From: JAXMAF01 sp046350555
GTDB taxonomy: Bacteria > Planctomycetota > Phycisphaerae > Phycisphaerales > SM1A02
Direction of reading: 5' to 3'
NCBI GenBank assembly: GCA_046350555.1
Contig: JAXMAF010000006.1
Location: 62,001 to 126,000 of the forward strand
Length of the DNA: 64,000 nt
A model generated the notes under the pieces. It had not been told where the DNA came from, did not search any database, and saw only the letters and a program-made list of their open reading frames with translations. Of the stretch, positions 53,358 to 61,317 are shown one piece after another. The position numbers were made by a program, and so were the translations under genes. How positions within the stretch are numbered: the first letter of the stretch is position 1; each line of letters starts with the position of its first letter.

Positions 53358-53693
53358 CGCGTAGCCGGAATGATCCCGCGTTGGAACTCGCAGGGCAAGC
53401 GACACCATCCATGATGCCGCAACATGCGAGGTTCGGGGATTGATCGGGTCGAAGGTCGGCGAGCTCGTCCATCGATCGTTGCATCGACGACGGCGCTCGG
53501 CATCGGCTGTTATCGACTGATCCGGCGAACGCGATTCAAGATTCGGCAAGGCCCGGTTCACGTTGCGCTGCGGGCCGTCCCCAGAGCGACCGCCTGGAAG
53601 CCGCCCCACGACGGCTCCGCGCGGGGCTCGGTGGATCGCCGCGCCGCCGACCGGCGCCGCGTTCGAGCGGCCGGCGCTGCGTCGCCCGATACG
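53358..53693. other. Divergent spacer, nothing clear
   Basis: 336 bp between the starts of the hypothetical gene and galE. It contains a modestly AT-richer stretch near 53440-53560 (with ATTGATCGG and TTCAAGATTCGG) that could carry promoters. No palindrome, repeat or RNA was recognised. Confidence 0.35.
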
Positions 53694-54749
53694 ATGGCGC
53701 GCATGAGGATCCTCGTCACCGGCGGCGCCGGCTTCATCGGCTCCCACGCCGCGCTGCGCCTGGTGGAGTCCGGACACGAGGTCGTTGTGGTGGACAACCT
53801 GTCGAGAGGTCGTCTCGGCGCCATTGCGGCGATCGATGCGATGGCCCCGCGCGGCCGCTTCTCGTTCGTCCGCGCCGACGTCGGAGACCGCGCGCTCGTC
53901 GGGGCGTTGCTGCGCGAGCATCGCATCGAGGCGGTCATGCACTTCGCGGCGCTGGCGTACGTGGGCGAATCGGTCCAGGAGCCGCTCCGCTACTACGGCG
54001 CGAACACCGCCGCGACGATCGGCCTGCTCGGCGCGATGGTCGACGCCGAGGTGACGCGGCTGGTCTTCTCGAGCACGTGCGCGACCTACGGCGAGCCCGA
54101 CGCGTCGTCGATTCCGATCGCCGAGACGACACCGCAGCGGCCCGTCAATCCCTACGGCCGCTCCAAGCTCTTCGTCGAACAGATCCTCCAGGACCATGTC
54201 GCCGCGTGCGCCGCAGCGGGCCGCCCCTTCGCGTGCGCCGCGCTGCGCTACTTCAACGTCGCCGGCGCCGACGCACGGTCGCGCCTCGGCGAGGATCATC
54301 GGCCCGAGACGCACCTGATCCCGCTCTGCCTGGAAGTCGCGCTCGGACGGCGCCCCGCGCTGACGATCTTCGGAACGGACTACGCGACGTCCGACGGAAC
54401 GTGCGTGCGCGACTACGTGCACGTCGAGGACCTGATCGACGCGCATCGCATGGCCCTCGCGGCGCTCGACGATGGCGTCGCGAGCGCGTCGCTGCGCTGC
54501 TGGAACGTCGGCCTCGGGCGCGGCCACTCGGTGCGCGAGGTCGTCGAGTCGTGCCGCCGCGCGACCGGTCGCGCGATTCCAACGACAAGCGCGCCCCGTC
54601 GCGCCGGAGACCCGCCGATCCTCTACGCCGACGCCGGACGAATCCGCGGCGAGTTGGGATGGATGGCGAAGATCACCGATCTCGACGAGATCGTCGCCAG
54701 CGCCTGGCGCTGGCGCAAGGCGAATCCCGACGGCTACGCCGAGACGTGA
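53694..54749 (+). CDS. galE: UDP-glucose 4-epimerase
   Basis: Interconverts UDP-glucose and UDP-galactose, supplying galactose for envelope polysaccharide. It has 351 residues. The NAD-binding loop is RILVTGGAGFIGSHAALRLV; MHFAALAYVGESVQEPLRYY and VFSSTCATYGEPD carry the catalytic Ser/Thr region, and NPYGRSKLFVEQIL the YxxxK. RYFNVAGADARSRLGEDH and GTCVRDYVHVEDLIDAH are further family landmarks. I start at ATG 53694 (MARMRIL); ATG 53703 is equally plausible. The last base of the TGA stop is the first base of a partial 104-bp-family element, and a field of repeats follows. Confidence 0.95.
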   Translation: MARMRILVTGGAGFIGSHAALRLVESGHEVVVVDNLSRGRLGAIAAIDAMAPRGRFSFVRADVGDRALVGALLREHRIEAVMHFAALAYVGESVQEPLRYYGANTAATIGLLGAMVDAEVTRLVFSSTCATYGEPDASSIPIAETTPQRPVNPYGRSKLFVEQILQDHVAACAAAGRPFACAALRYFNVAGADARSRLGEDHRPETHLIPLCLEVALGRRPALTIFGTDYATSDGTCVRDYVHVEDLIDAHRMALAALDDGVASASLRCWNVGLGRGHSVREVVESCRRATGRAIPTTSAPRRAGDPPILYADAGRIRGELGWMAKITDLDEIVASAWRWRKANPDGYAET

Positions 54750-54780
54750 TGCGCGTCCCAGGTGATCCTCGCGCTCCAAC
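54749..54780 (+). repeat. Partial copy (about 30 bp) of the 104-bp element
   Basis: ATGCGCGTCCCAGGTGATCC then TCGCGCTCCAACC matches element positions 1-32. Its first A is the last base of the galE stop TGA. The copy sits just before the 54.8-55.5 kb repeat field. Confidence 0.72.
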
Positions 54781-54786
54781 CACGGC

Positions 54787-55560
54787 CCGAGCCCGGCGAC
54801 ACCGTCCGGAGTCGGACGGCGTCCCCGATTCCTGATTCCTGATTGCTCGTGCGTGAACGCTGAGGAATCTGCGGGCGCATCGCGAGGGGAAGCCGCTGCG
54901 CGGCGGAATCCGGAGTCGGGGACCCCGCACGCACACGTGGGACACCGACGCGAGCGCCCGAGCCCGCCAACACCGTCCGTAGTCGAACGGCGTCCCCGAT
55001 TCCTGATTCCTCGTACGTCAACCGGGGATGAATCTGCGGGTGCGTCGCGAGGGGAAGCCGCCGTTCGACAGGCTCACGGCGGCGGAATTCGGAGTCGGGG
55101 ACCCCGCTCGACGCACACATCGACGCTGCCGCGCCGACCCAAGACACCAGCGCTGCGGCGACAGTGAACGTCGTGCAACGCGGTCCCCGACTCCGCCACA
55201 GGGATTTGCGGGCCACGCACGCACCGCGCACGCACAGGTGGGACACCGACGCAAGCGCCCGAGCCCGGCGACACCGTCCGGAGTCGGACGGCGTCCCCGA
55301 TTCCTGATTCCTGATTCCTCGTGCGTCAACCGGGCATGAATCCGCGGGTGCGTCGCGAGGGGAAGCCGCTGCGCGGCGGAATCCGGAGTCGGGGACCCCG
55401 CTCGACGCACACATCTCCGCTGCCGCGCCGACCCAAGACGCTGGCGCGGCAGCGACAGCGAGCGTCGTGCAACGCGGTCCCCGACTCCGCCGCCGAAGGC
55501 GGCTTCCTGATTCCGCTCGCGACGCACGACCGAACGCCTCCGCTCAGCCCGCCGGGCTCA
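54787..55560. repeat. Repeat field, three degenerate units, spacer galE-pagL-like gene
   Basis: Three units begin with CGAGCCCG/CGCCAACACCGTCCG-like words at about 54788, 54955 and 55256. Each contains GGCGTCCCCGATTCCTGATT, a CGTCGCGAGGGGAAGCCGC block and GGAATCCGGAGTCGGGGACC-type words; units 2 and 3 also share a GCAACGCGGTCCCCGACTCC ending. Unit 1 lacks about 130 bp of the others. The same ACGGCGTCC words occur in reverse complement at 944, 2971 and 3169. Lengths and contents vary, so it is neither CRISPR nor a simple tandem repeat. No reading frame was recognised. Confidence 0.75.
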
Positions 55561-55587
55561 GCCCGGCGCGGCGTACGAAAGCCAGTG

Positions 55588-55604
55588 TCGGCCCAAAGGG
55601 CCGA
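55588..55604. terminator. Hairpin downstream of the PagL-like gene
   Basis: TCGGCCC-AAA-GGGCCGA, a perfect 7-bp stem with a three-base loop, lies about 15 bp beyond the PagL-like stop on the minus strand. It is followed by no T-run. A terminator or 3'-protective hairpin is likely. Confidence 0.5.
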
Positions 55605-55618
55605 ACGGAGCGCTCAAA

Positions 55619-56329
55619 CTAGAACCCAAGGCTCACGCCCGCATAGAACAGCATCGTGTCCACGCCGGGATTGCTCGCCGAGAGCCGCGCGTTGCTCATG
55701 TGGAACCAGCGGGTGCCCGTCATGAGCCGGACATCGTTTCCCAGGTCGTAGGTGAATCCGAAGCCCACCTGTGGCGTGAAGTTGAACTGCGTTCCGTCGG
55801 GCGGCACGTTGTTGCCCGCGTAGAGCAGGCCGCAACCACCCTCGAAGTACATCGTCCAGCTTTCGTGCACCAGGAAGTGCCACCGGAAGAGAAGGCTGCC
55901 GTTGATGGCGCCGGTGTCGCCGCGGTCCTGGTCGATGCCCAACCCCATGAGCTCCAGGTCGAGCGAGACATTGTCGACGAAGAACCAACTCAGCCCGATC
56001 GTGCCTTCGATGTACTGCGTGTCGTCGAAGCTGGTGCCGTATCCACCGAGCAGGTTGAGTCGAATCGAGTCCATCTCGCCGAAGCGCTTGTGCGCGACGG
56101 GCACGGACGCGTCGAGCGGCGCGGCGATCTCCGGCGTCTTCACATCGGAGGGTCCGGCGATGGGCGTCTGGAGCGTCTCCTCGAGCGTGCGCGCGCTGGC
56201 GACGATCGGCGCGGCGGTCGTGGGGACGAGGACCCCGCCGGTCGCGCCGGCTTCGGCGCCGAGCAGCGCGATCAGTGCGGTGGCGACGAGCGCCTCAATG
56301 CTTCCGTCGGGCAATCGCATCCTGCGCAT
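55619..56329 (-). CDS. PagL-like outer-membrane acyloxyacyl hydrolase
   Basis: 236 residues. A signal peptide (LVATALIALLGAEAGATGG region) precedes a beta-barrel with alternating strands: LNLLGGYGTSFDDTQYIEGT, GLSWFFVDNVSLDLELMGLG, LFRWHFLVHESWTMYFEGGC and QVGFGFTYDLGNDVRLMTGT. The last strand turn, RWFHMSNARLSASNPGVDTM, carries the His-x-Ser-Asn motif of PagL and related lipid A 3-O-deacylases. The end YAGVSLGF has the C-terminal Phe for outer-membrane insertion. The catalytic Glu is not certain. ATG 56329 is chosen. A strong intrinsic terminator in the leader (56366-56407) suggests attenuation. Confidence 0.78.
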   Translation of the reverse strand: MRRMRLPDGSIEALVATALIALLGAEAGATGGVLVPTTAAPIVASARTLEETLQTPIAGPSDVKTPEIAAPLDASVPVAHKRFGEMDSIRLNLLGGYGTSFDDTQYIEGTIGLSWFFVDNVSLDLELMGLGIDQDRGDTGAINGSLLFRWHFLVHESWTMYFEGGCGLLYAGNNVPPDGTQFNFTPQVGFGFTYDLGNDVRLMTGTRWFHMSNARLSASNPGVDTMLFYAGVSLGF

Positions 56330-56365
56330 GTCTCTTCGGTCCCTCTCAAGGCCACCATCGGTCTC

Positions 56366-56407
56366 AAAAAAAGCCGCCGCCCGGAAGCTCCGACACCCCG
56401 GGCGGCG
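56366..56407 (-). terminator. Intrinsic terminator in the leader of the PagL-like gene
   Basis: On the minus strand CGCCGCCCGG (56407-56398) pairs perfectly with CCGGGCGGCG (56384-56375), loop 13 nt, then GC and seven T (56372-56366). This is a canonical rho-independent terminator placed about 40 bp before the start codon. A smaller hairpin CGGCCC-AGC-GGGCCG lies at 56417-56431, upstream on the same strand. There is no other minus-strand gene between here and the Nudix gene. Confidence 0.72.
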
Positions 56408-56504
56408 AGGCAACACGGCCCAGCGGGCCGCGAAGAAGGCCATCGATCGACGTTGGACTGACAGAGCGTATCGAGCCGCGCGCCGGTGGGTCAACGTTCG
56501 CGTC

Positions 56505-56570
56505 CGCGTTTCAACGAATATTTGTAAGTACTTGGCAATACTTGCGTTACAACGCATGTACCAAACACAG
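56505..56570. promoter_or_regulatory. AT-rich divergent promoter/operator candidate
   Basis: Unusually AT-rich for this genome. It has AAGTACTT (56526-56533) and the perfect palindrome TGCGTTACAACGCA (56543-56556). Placed between the PagL-like gene (minus) and the Nudix gene (plus), it is the most promoter-like sequence in the window. The palindrome is a plausible binding site for a dimeric regulator. Confidence 0.5.
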
Positions 56571-56590
56571 ACCAATCGGAGCCGCGGCGA

Positions 56591-57067
56591 GTGACCACAA
56601 GCCGTCCCCATCGTCGGAGCATCGACGTCTCGGTGGTCTGTCTCGTCCGCTGGGACGACATGGAAATGAGCGTGCTCGCCAGCCGCCGGCGCCTCGATGA
56701 TCGCCATGGCGGAGCGTGGGAGTTCCCCGGAGGAAAGGTCGAGCCGGGCGAAACCCCCGAGGTGGCGGGCGGTCGCGAGTTGAAGGAGGAAGTGGACCTG
56801 GTTGCGCCGCCGCTGCGACCGCTGATGCAGGTGACATACCGGTATCCAGATCGAACGGTGACGCTGCACGTGCTGATCGGTGAGGTCGACGGCGCGTACG
56901 AGCCAACGCCACTCGAGGCGCTGGAGTGTCGTTGGGTCCGGGCGCCCGACCTCCCGTCGCTTGGATGGCTCCCGGCGAACGGACCGATCATCGAACGGCT
57001 CATCCAGATCGCGGCGCGCGGATCGGATCGTCACAAGAAGCTTGGCCCGGATGGACGTCTCGGGTAG
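56591..57067 (+). CDS. Nudix hydrolase (MutT-like)
   Basis: 158 residues. The complete Nudix box is GGKVEPGETPEVAGGRELKE followed by EV (GX5EX7REUXEEXGU). Other MutT-type features: the opening SIDVSVVCLVRWDDMEMSVL, RRLDDRHGGAWEFPGGKVEP and LECRWVRAPDLPSLGWLPAN. MutT-type enzymes remove oxidised nucleoside triphosphates such as 8-oxo-dGTP, though other NDP-X substrates are possible. It starts at GTG 56591. It is the first gene after the divergent AT-rich promoter region and precedes the molybdenum oxidoreductase operon by about 40 bp. Confidence 0.92.
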   Translation: MTTSRPHRRSIDVSVVCLVRWDDMEMSVLASRRRLDDRHGGAWEFPGGKVEPGETPEVAGGRELKEEVDLVAPPLRPLMQVTYRYPDRTVTLHVLIGEVDGAYEPTPLEALECRWVRAPDLPSLGWLPANGPIIERLIQIAARGSDRHKKLGPDGRLG

Positions 57068-57109
57068 CGTGACGTCGCGACGTGTGCGGGACTCGACGAA
57101 GGACCACCC

Positions 57110-57859
57110 ATGACCAGCGAACAAGGCGGAGACGTTCCGCGCGACGCCGTGAGCCGGCGCAGCTTCATCCAGACGCTCGGCGTGTCGGGCGCGGTGGCCG
57201 GGCTCGGCGCCACCGCGGATCGGGCCTTCGCCGCTCCGCCATCGGGCAGGCAGGAGAAGGCAAGCGCAGCCGCTCGGCCCGGTGGCGCACCGGCCGCCAT
57301 CGGACCGGATCCGTCGCCAATGGCCCTCACCATCAACGGCGCGCCGACGACGGTGACGTGCGAGCCGGGCACCACGCTGCTCGAAGCGCTGCGGCTGCAC
57401 CTCGGCATGACCGGCAGCAAGGAAGTGTGCGATCGCGGCGCATGCGGCGCATGCTCGGTGCTCGTCGACGGCCGGCTCGTCGCGTCATGCATGATGCTCG
57501 CGGTCGACGCGATCGGCCGCAGCGTCGCGACGATCGAAGGGCTTTCCGGCGCCGATGCGCCCGACGGTGCGTCGGCGCCGCGGCTCGACGTCCTCCAGGA
57601 GGCGTTCGTGCGGCACGATGCGCTCCAGTGCGGCTTCTGCACGCCGGGGCTGGTGATGGCGTGCAAGGCGCTGCTGGCCGAGCATCCCAAGCCGACGATG
57701 GAGCAGATCCGGCGCGGGCTGAGCGGCAACATCTGTCGCTGCGGAACGTACACGAACATCTTCAACGCGGTGCTCGAGGCCTCCGGCCAGCCGGTCCCCA
57801 TCGACCAACCCGTTCCCGCGACGGCCGCTTCGGCGAACGGTGGAGGCGCGAAGCCATGA
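57110..57859 (+). CDS. PaoA-like 2Fe-2S subunit of molybdenum aldehyde oxidoreductase
   Basis: 249 residues. A twin-arginine signal, SRRSFIQTLGVSGAVAGLGA, starts at about 15, so the folded complex is exported to the periplasm. The plant-type 2Fe-2S site is SKEVCDRGACGACSVLVDGR, with the fourth Cys in VASCMMLAVD. The helical 2Fe-2S domain has CGFCTPGLVMACKALLAEHP and GNICRCGTYTNIF. The architecture equals E. coli PaoA (YagT). Electrons pass from the molybdenum site through these clusters to FAD. The stop overlaps the start of the large-subunit gene (ATGA), so translation is coupled. The 50-residue linker after the signal is longer than in PaoA. Confidence 0.94.
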   Translation: MTSEQGGDVPRDAVSRRSFIQTLGVSGAVAGLGATADRAFAAPPSGRQEKASAAARPGGAPAAIGPDPSPMALTINGAPTTVTCEPGTTLLEALRLHLGMTGSKEVCDRGACGACSVLVDGRLVASCMMLAVDAIGRSVATIEGLSGADAPDGASAPRLDVLQEAFVRHDALQCGFCTPGLVMACKALLAEHPKPTMEQIRRGLSGNICRCGTYTNIFNAVLEASGQPVPIDQPVPATAASANGGGAKP

Positions 57860-59031
57860 GACCGCGCCGCAGTCCCGATCCGACCGACGCGCCCTCCGCA
57901 TTCGACGTCACGTCGCTGCCGACCGGCAACCGCCCCTTCAACCAGGACAAGGCGGTCGATGCGAACACGTCGCGACTCGACGCCATCGCCAAGGTGACCG
58001 GCAGGGCGAAGTACTCGCGCGACGTCTTCCCCGCGCGAACACTCTTCGTGCAGGGAATTCGCTGCCCGTGGGGCAAGGCCAAGCTGCTCCAGGTCGACAT
58101 CGGCGCCGCCCGCGCCACGCCGGGCGTCGTCGAGGTGAACCTCGAAGGCGCGGGCGATCGCGGCGATGGCGGCGACGGCGACTACCACGGCGACTGGATG
58201 GGCTATGTCGCCGCCGAGAGCCGCACGGCGCTGCGCCGGGGGCTCAAGGCGCTGGCGATGAAGTGGGAGCGCCTGCCCTGCAAGACGGGCATCGATCCCG
58301 CCGAGGTCAAGCTCGTCGAACCCACGGCGAAGGAGACCGCCGCCTACGAGAAGGCCGACCACGTGCTCGAGGCCGACGACTCGACGCCGGTGCAGACGCA
58401 TTCGGCGCTCGAGACCCACGGCATGGTCGTGGAGCACGACGGCGCCAAGGCGACCGTGCACGCGTCCACCCAGGGAACGTTCGTCGTGGCCGAGGAGGTC
58501 TCCCGCTTCATCGGTCTCGGCCGGAACGCGTACGAGGTGCGCTGCGAGTACGTCGGTGGCGGGTTCGGCGCGAAGTTCCAGATCGGCAACGAAGGCAAGT
58601 TCGCGGCCGTGGTCGCCGCGTCGCAGCAGCGCCCGGCCTACTCGTTCTGCGACCGCCGCGAGGAACACCTCGACACGGGCAACCGGCCGTCGTCGCACAC
58701 GAAGGTCAAGATCGGCTTCGCCCGCGACGGCACGATCCTCGGCGGCCAGATCCACGTCTTCGGCGGCGTGGGGGTGGCGAAGGGTGGCGGCGGCGCCGCG
58801 ATCCCGTCGGGCCGCTTCCGCCTCGGCGACATCAACGCACAGACGACCAACGTCTCGTTCAACGGCGGCGCGCCCAGGGCGATGCGCGCCCCCGGACATC
58901 CGCAGGGCGCGTTCGCGGAAGAGCTCATGCTCGACGAGATCGCGACGATCGCCGGCGTCGACCCGCTCGAGCTTCGACGCCGTCTCGACACCGACGAGAC
59001 GAGGTTCCGCCACGCCATGTACGACGCCGGG
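57856..59031 (+). CDS. PaoC-like molybdopterin-binding subunit, N-terminal part (frameshifted)
   Basis: Large catalytic subunit binding the molybdenum cofactor (cytosine-dinucleotide form in PaoABC-type enzymes). Recognisable: ANTSRLDAIAKVTGRAKYSR at the start, THSALETHGMVVEHDGAKAT, GGFGAKFQIGNEGKFAAVVA and PRAMRAPGHPQGAFAEELML, which holds an Arg-rich pterin contact. Homology breaks off after CCGGG at 59029-59031: one extra G shifts the frame, and the C-terminal part resumes in the next frame. The unshifted frame stays open until 61008, so gene callers may join this part to the next gene. If the G is removed the product has 726 residues, the PaoC length. Confidence 0.87.
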
Positions 59032-60037
59032 CGCGACCATGATCGGATGGGACCGGCGCCAGCCGACCGGTGCGCAGACGGGCGTCCTGCGCCGCGGACT
59101 CGGCGTCGGAACCACGAGCTGGAAGGCGCTCCGCGGGCCCGCGCGGGCCGAGGTCGTCGTGCACCGCGACGGCTCGATCGAGCTGCGCAGCGGCGCCCAG
59201 GACATCGGCACCGGATTCAGGACGATCATCGGCGTGGCCGCGGCCGACGCGCTCGGCGTTCCGCTCTCGGCCCTGGGCGTGCGCATCGCGAGCTCGACGC
59301 TCCCCGAAGGACCGGCATCCGGCGGTTCGGTCACGACGCCCAGCATCACGCCCGCGGTCATCTCGGCGGCGCGCGATGCGCGGTCGAAGCTCCTCGACGT
59401 CGCCGCGAAGCAGCTCGGCGCCGACGCGAAGGAGCTCTCGATCGTCGGCGGCGAGATCCGCCGCGGCGCCGCGAAGGCGATGACGTGGAACGAGCTCTGC
59501 CGCGTGCTGCCGACCGAGAGCGTCATGGGAAGCGGCGCGTACGACGGCGGCAAGGGCGACCTCTTCGGCAACGGAAACAGCAAAGGCGTGCAGTTCGTCG
59601 AGGTGGAGGTCGATTCCGAGACGGGCGTCGTGGCCGTCAAGCGCGTGATCGCCTTTCAGGCATGCGGGCGCATCCTCTGCCGCAAGACCGCCGAGAGCCA
59701 GGTGATCGGCGGCGTGATCCAGGGGATCAGCTTCGCGCTCTTCGAGAACAAGATCCTCGATCGCCGCACCGGCGCGATGGTGAACCCAAACCTGGAGATG
59801 TACAAGATCCTCGGACCGAACGACATGCCATCGATCGAGCCGGTGCTCTGGAGCGATGCGACGCAAACCGGCTCGCGCGGGCTCGGCGAGCCGCCGGTCG
59901 TCCCCACCGCGGGGGCCGTCGCGTGCGCCGTCTTCAACGCCGTCGGCGCTCCGGTGCGGCACCTGCCGCTCACGCCGGACAAGGTGCTGGCGGCGCTCGA
60001 CGCGGCCGCGGCGAAGAAGGGCGGAGGTGCCACGTGA
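59030..60037 (+). CDS. PaoC-like molybdopterin-binding subunit, C-terminal part
   Basis: Continues the large subunit from GATMIGWDRRQPTGAQTG. Conserved segments: RRGLGVGTTSWKALRGPARA, SIELRSGAQDIGTGFRTIIG with the QDIGTG pterin loop, ASSTLPEGPASGGSVTTPSI, and GSRGLGEPPVVPTAGAVACA with the catalytic GLGEPP Glu region. It ends in an overlapping GTGA with the FAD-subunit gene. An ATG at 59039 could start a separate product of 332 residues, but without the N-terminal half it would be inactive. The shift is in a G run, so an assembly error is the simplest explanation. Confidence 0.87.
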   Translation, partial: GATMIGWDRRQPTGAQTGVLRRGLGVGTTSWKALRGPARAEVVVHRDGSIELRSGAQDIGTGFRTIIGVAAADALGVPLSALGVRIASSTLPEGPASGGSVTTPSITPAVISAARDARSKLLDVAAKQLGADAKELSIVGGEIRRGAAKAMTWNELCRVLPTESVMGSGAYDGGKGDLFGNGNSKGVQFVEVEVDSETGVVAVKRVIAFQACGRILCRKTAESQVIGGVIQGISFALFENKILDRRTGAMVNPNLEMYKILGPNDMPSIEPVLWSDATQTGSRGLGEPPVVPTAGAVACAVFNAVGAPVRHLPLTPDKVLAALDAAAAKKGGGAT

Positions 60038-61008
60038 ACCGCTTCTCGATCATCCAGGCGACACATGTCGACGAGGCCGTGGCGGCGATGGCGCCGACCG
60101 GAGGCGCGGTGTCGCTGCCGCTGTTGAAGGGCGGCGGCATGGATCTGCTCGACCAAATGAAGGAAGGCATCCTCGAGCCGACGTCGCTGGTGAACCTGCG
60201 CACGATGAAGGACCCGGCGTGGCGGACCATCACGGACGGCCGCATCGGCGCGCTGGCGACGCTCGCCGAGGTCGCGGGGAACGCCGCGATCCGCAAGGCG
60301 GCGCCGGTCCTCGCGAAGGCCGTCGCCGGCGCCGCGACGCCGCAGGTGCGGAACGTCGCGACCGTGGCGGGCAACCTCCTTCAGCGGCCGCGCTGCTGGT
60401 ACTTCCGTCAGCATCAGTTCGAGTGCCTCAAGAAGGGCGGATCGACCTGCTTCGCGGTGGAGGGCGAGAACCGCTATCACGCGATCTTCGGGCGCGGGCC
60501 ATGCCACATCGTCCACCCGTCGAACCTCGCGCCGGCGCTGTGGGTCTGCGCGGGCGGAGTCGAGCTCGCGGGCGGCACCCGCAACGCCCTCGCGATCGCG
60601 GATCTCTTCCACGCTCCGGACAAGGGCATCCTCGGCGAGCACAACCTCGAACCCAACGAGGTCGTGACCGCGATCACGTTCCGGCCCGCGCCGGTCAGCG
60701 GTTTCTACGCCGTGAAGGAGAAGCAGTCGTTCGACTGGCCGCTCGTCTTCGCCTGCGTGGCGCTCGAGCTCGACGGCCGAACGATCGCGTCGGCCCGCGT
60801 CTGCGCCGGCGCGGTCGCGCCGACGCCGTGGCCCCTGCCGCGGGTCGCCGAAGCGCTGCGCGGCGTGAACGTGGACGACGAGAGCGCACTCGCGAAGGCG
60901 TGCGCCGGCGCCGCCGACGGCGCTGCGCCGATGACCGACAACGCGTACAAGGTCCGGCTCCTGCCCGTCGCGGTGAAGCGCGCCGTGCGCGATGCGGTCG
61001 CTGGATAG
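60034..61008 (+). CDS. PaoB-like FAD-binding subunit with extra iron-sulfur motif
   Basis: 324 residues, close to E. coli PaoB. The FAD fold begins MNRFSIIQATHVDEAVAAMA; PLLKGGGMDLLDQMKEGILE carries the phosphate-binding loop; TPQVRNVATVAGNLLQRPRC is the second FAD motif. The segment RPRCWYFRQHQFECLKKGGS followed by TCFAVEGENRYHAIFGRGPC supplies four cysteines that in PaoB bind a 4Fe-4S cluster, absent from most FAD subunits. GTG 60034 overlaps the large-subunit stop (GTGA) and follows GGAGG. Gene order here is 2Fe-2S, molybdenum, FAD, unlike E. coli paoABC (2Fe-2S, FAD, molybdenum). Confidence 0.94.
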   Translation: MNRFSIIQATHVDEAVAAMAPTGGAVSLPLLKGGGMDLLDQMKEGILEPTSLVNLRTMKDPAWRTITDGRIGALATLAEVAGNAAIRKAAPVLAKAVAGAATPQVRNVATVAGNLLQRPRCWYFRQHQFECLKKGGSTCFAVEGENRYHAIFGRGPCHIVHPSNLAPALWVCAGGVELAGGTRNALAIADLFHAPDKGILGEHNLEPNEVVTAITFRPAPVSGFYAVKEKQSFDWPLVFACVALELDGRTIASARVCAGAVAPTPWPLPRVAEALRGVNVDDESALAKACAGAADGAAPMTDNAYKVRLLPVAVKRAVRDAVAG

Positions 61009-61051
61009 CGGTCCTCGACGGGCGATCGTCGCCTGCGAAACGGAAGAACCG

Positions 61052-61270
61052 ATGGCAGACCATCCCCTCCAGTTCGTCCAGACGTGCCTGAACCTCAGGC
61101 ACAAGCTCATGTACGTCGACGTCGACCACATGCGACCAGGCGAGGTCGACATCACCAGCGAAACCCGCCAGTATTGGTGCCAGGTCTCGCAGGACGCGCG
61201 CGGCCCCGACCGCGGACCCGTGTCGCCGGCCGACTGCTCGGCCGGGCGCGGATGCCACTGCGGACGTTGA
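61052..61270 (+). CDS. 72-aa cysteine-containing protein in the oxidoreductase operon
   Basis: 72 residues, not recognised. LNLRHKLMYVDVDHMRPGEV, TRQYWCQVSQDARGPD, then PADCSAGRGCHCGR. The four Cys and several His suggest a small metal-binding or redox module; the GRGCHCGR end is striking. ATG 61052 follows CGGAAGAACC. It lies between the FAD subunit gene (44-bp gap) and the XdhC gene, on the same strand, so it is probably part of the operon. A metallochaperone or cluster-handling role is a guess from position and composition only. Confidence 0.6.
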   Translation: MADHPLQFVQTCLNLRHKLMYVDVDHMRPGEVDITSETRQYWCQVSQDARGPDRGPVSPADCSAGRGCHCGR

Positions 61271-61317
61271 CGCCGGCACCGCGCCGCGCACCATCCGCCG
61301 CCCGATCCGGGCCCCGC

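Noticed and set aside
54787..55560. CRISPR array
   Set aside because: Units differ in length (170-300 bp) and are mosaic; there are no constant short repeats with unique spacers, and no cas genes.
57082..61008. Apparent 1,300-residue fusion of the molybdenum and FAD subunits
   Set aside because: The middle third is non-homologous Arg-rich sequence; the conserved motifs of the molybdenum subunit continue in the next frame, so this is a frameshift artefact.
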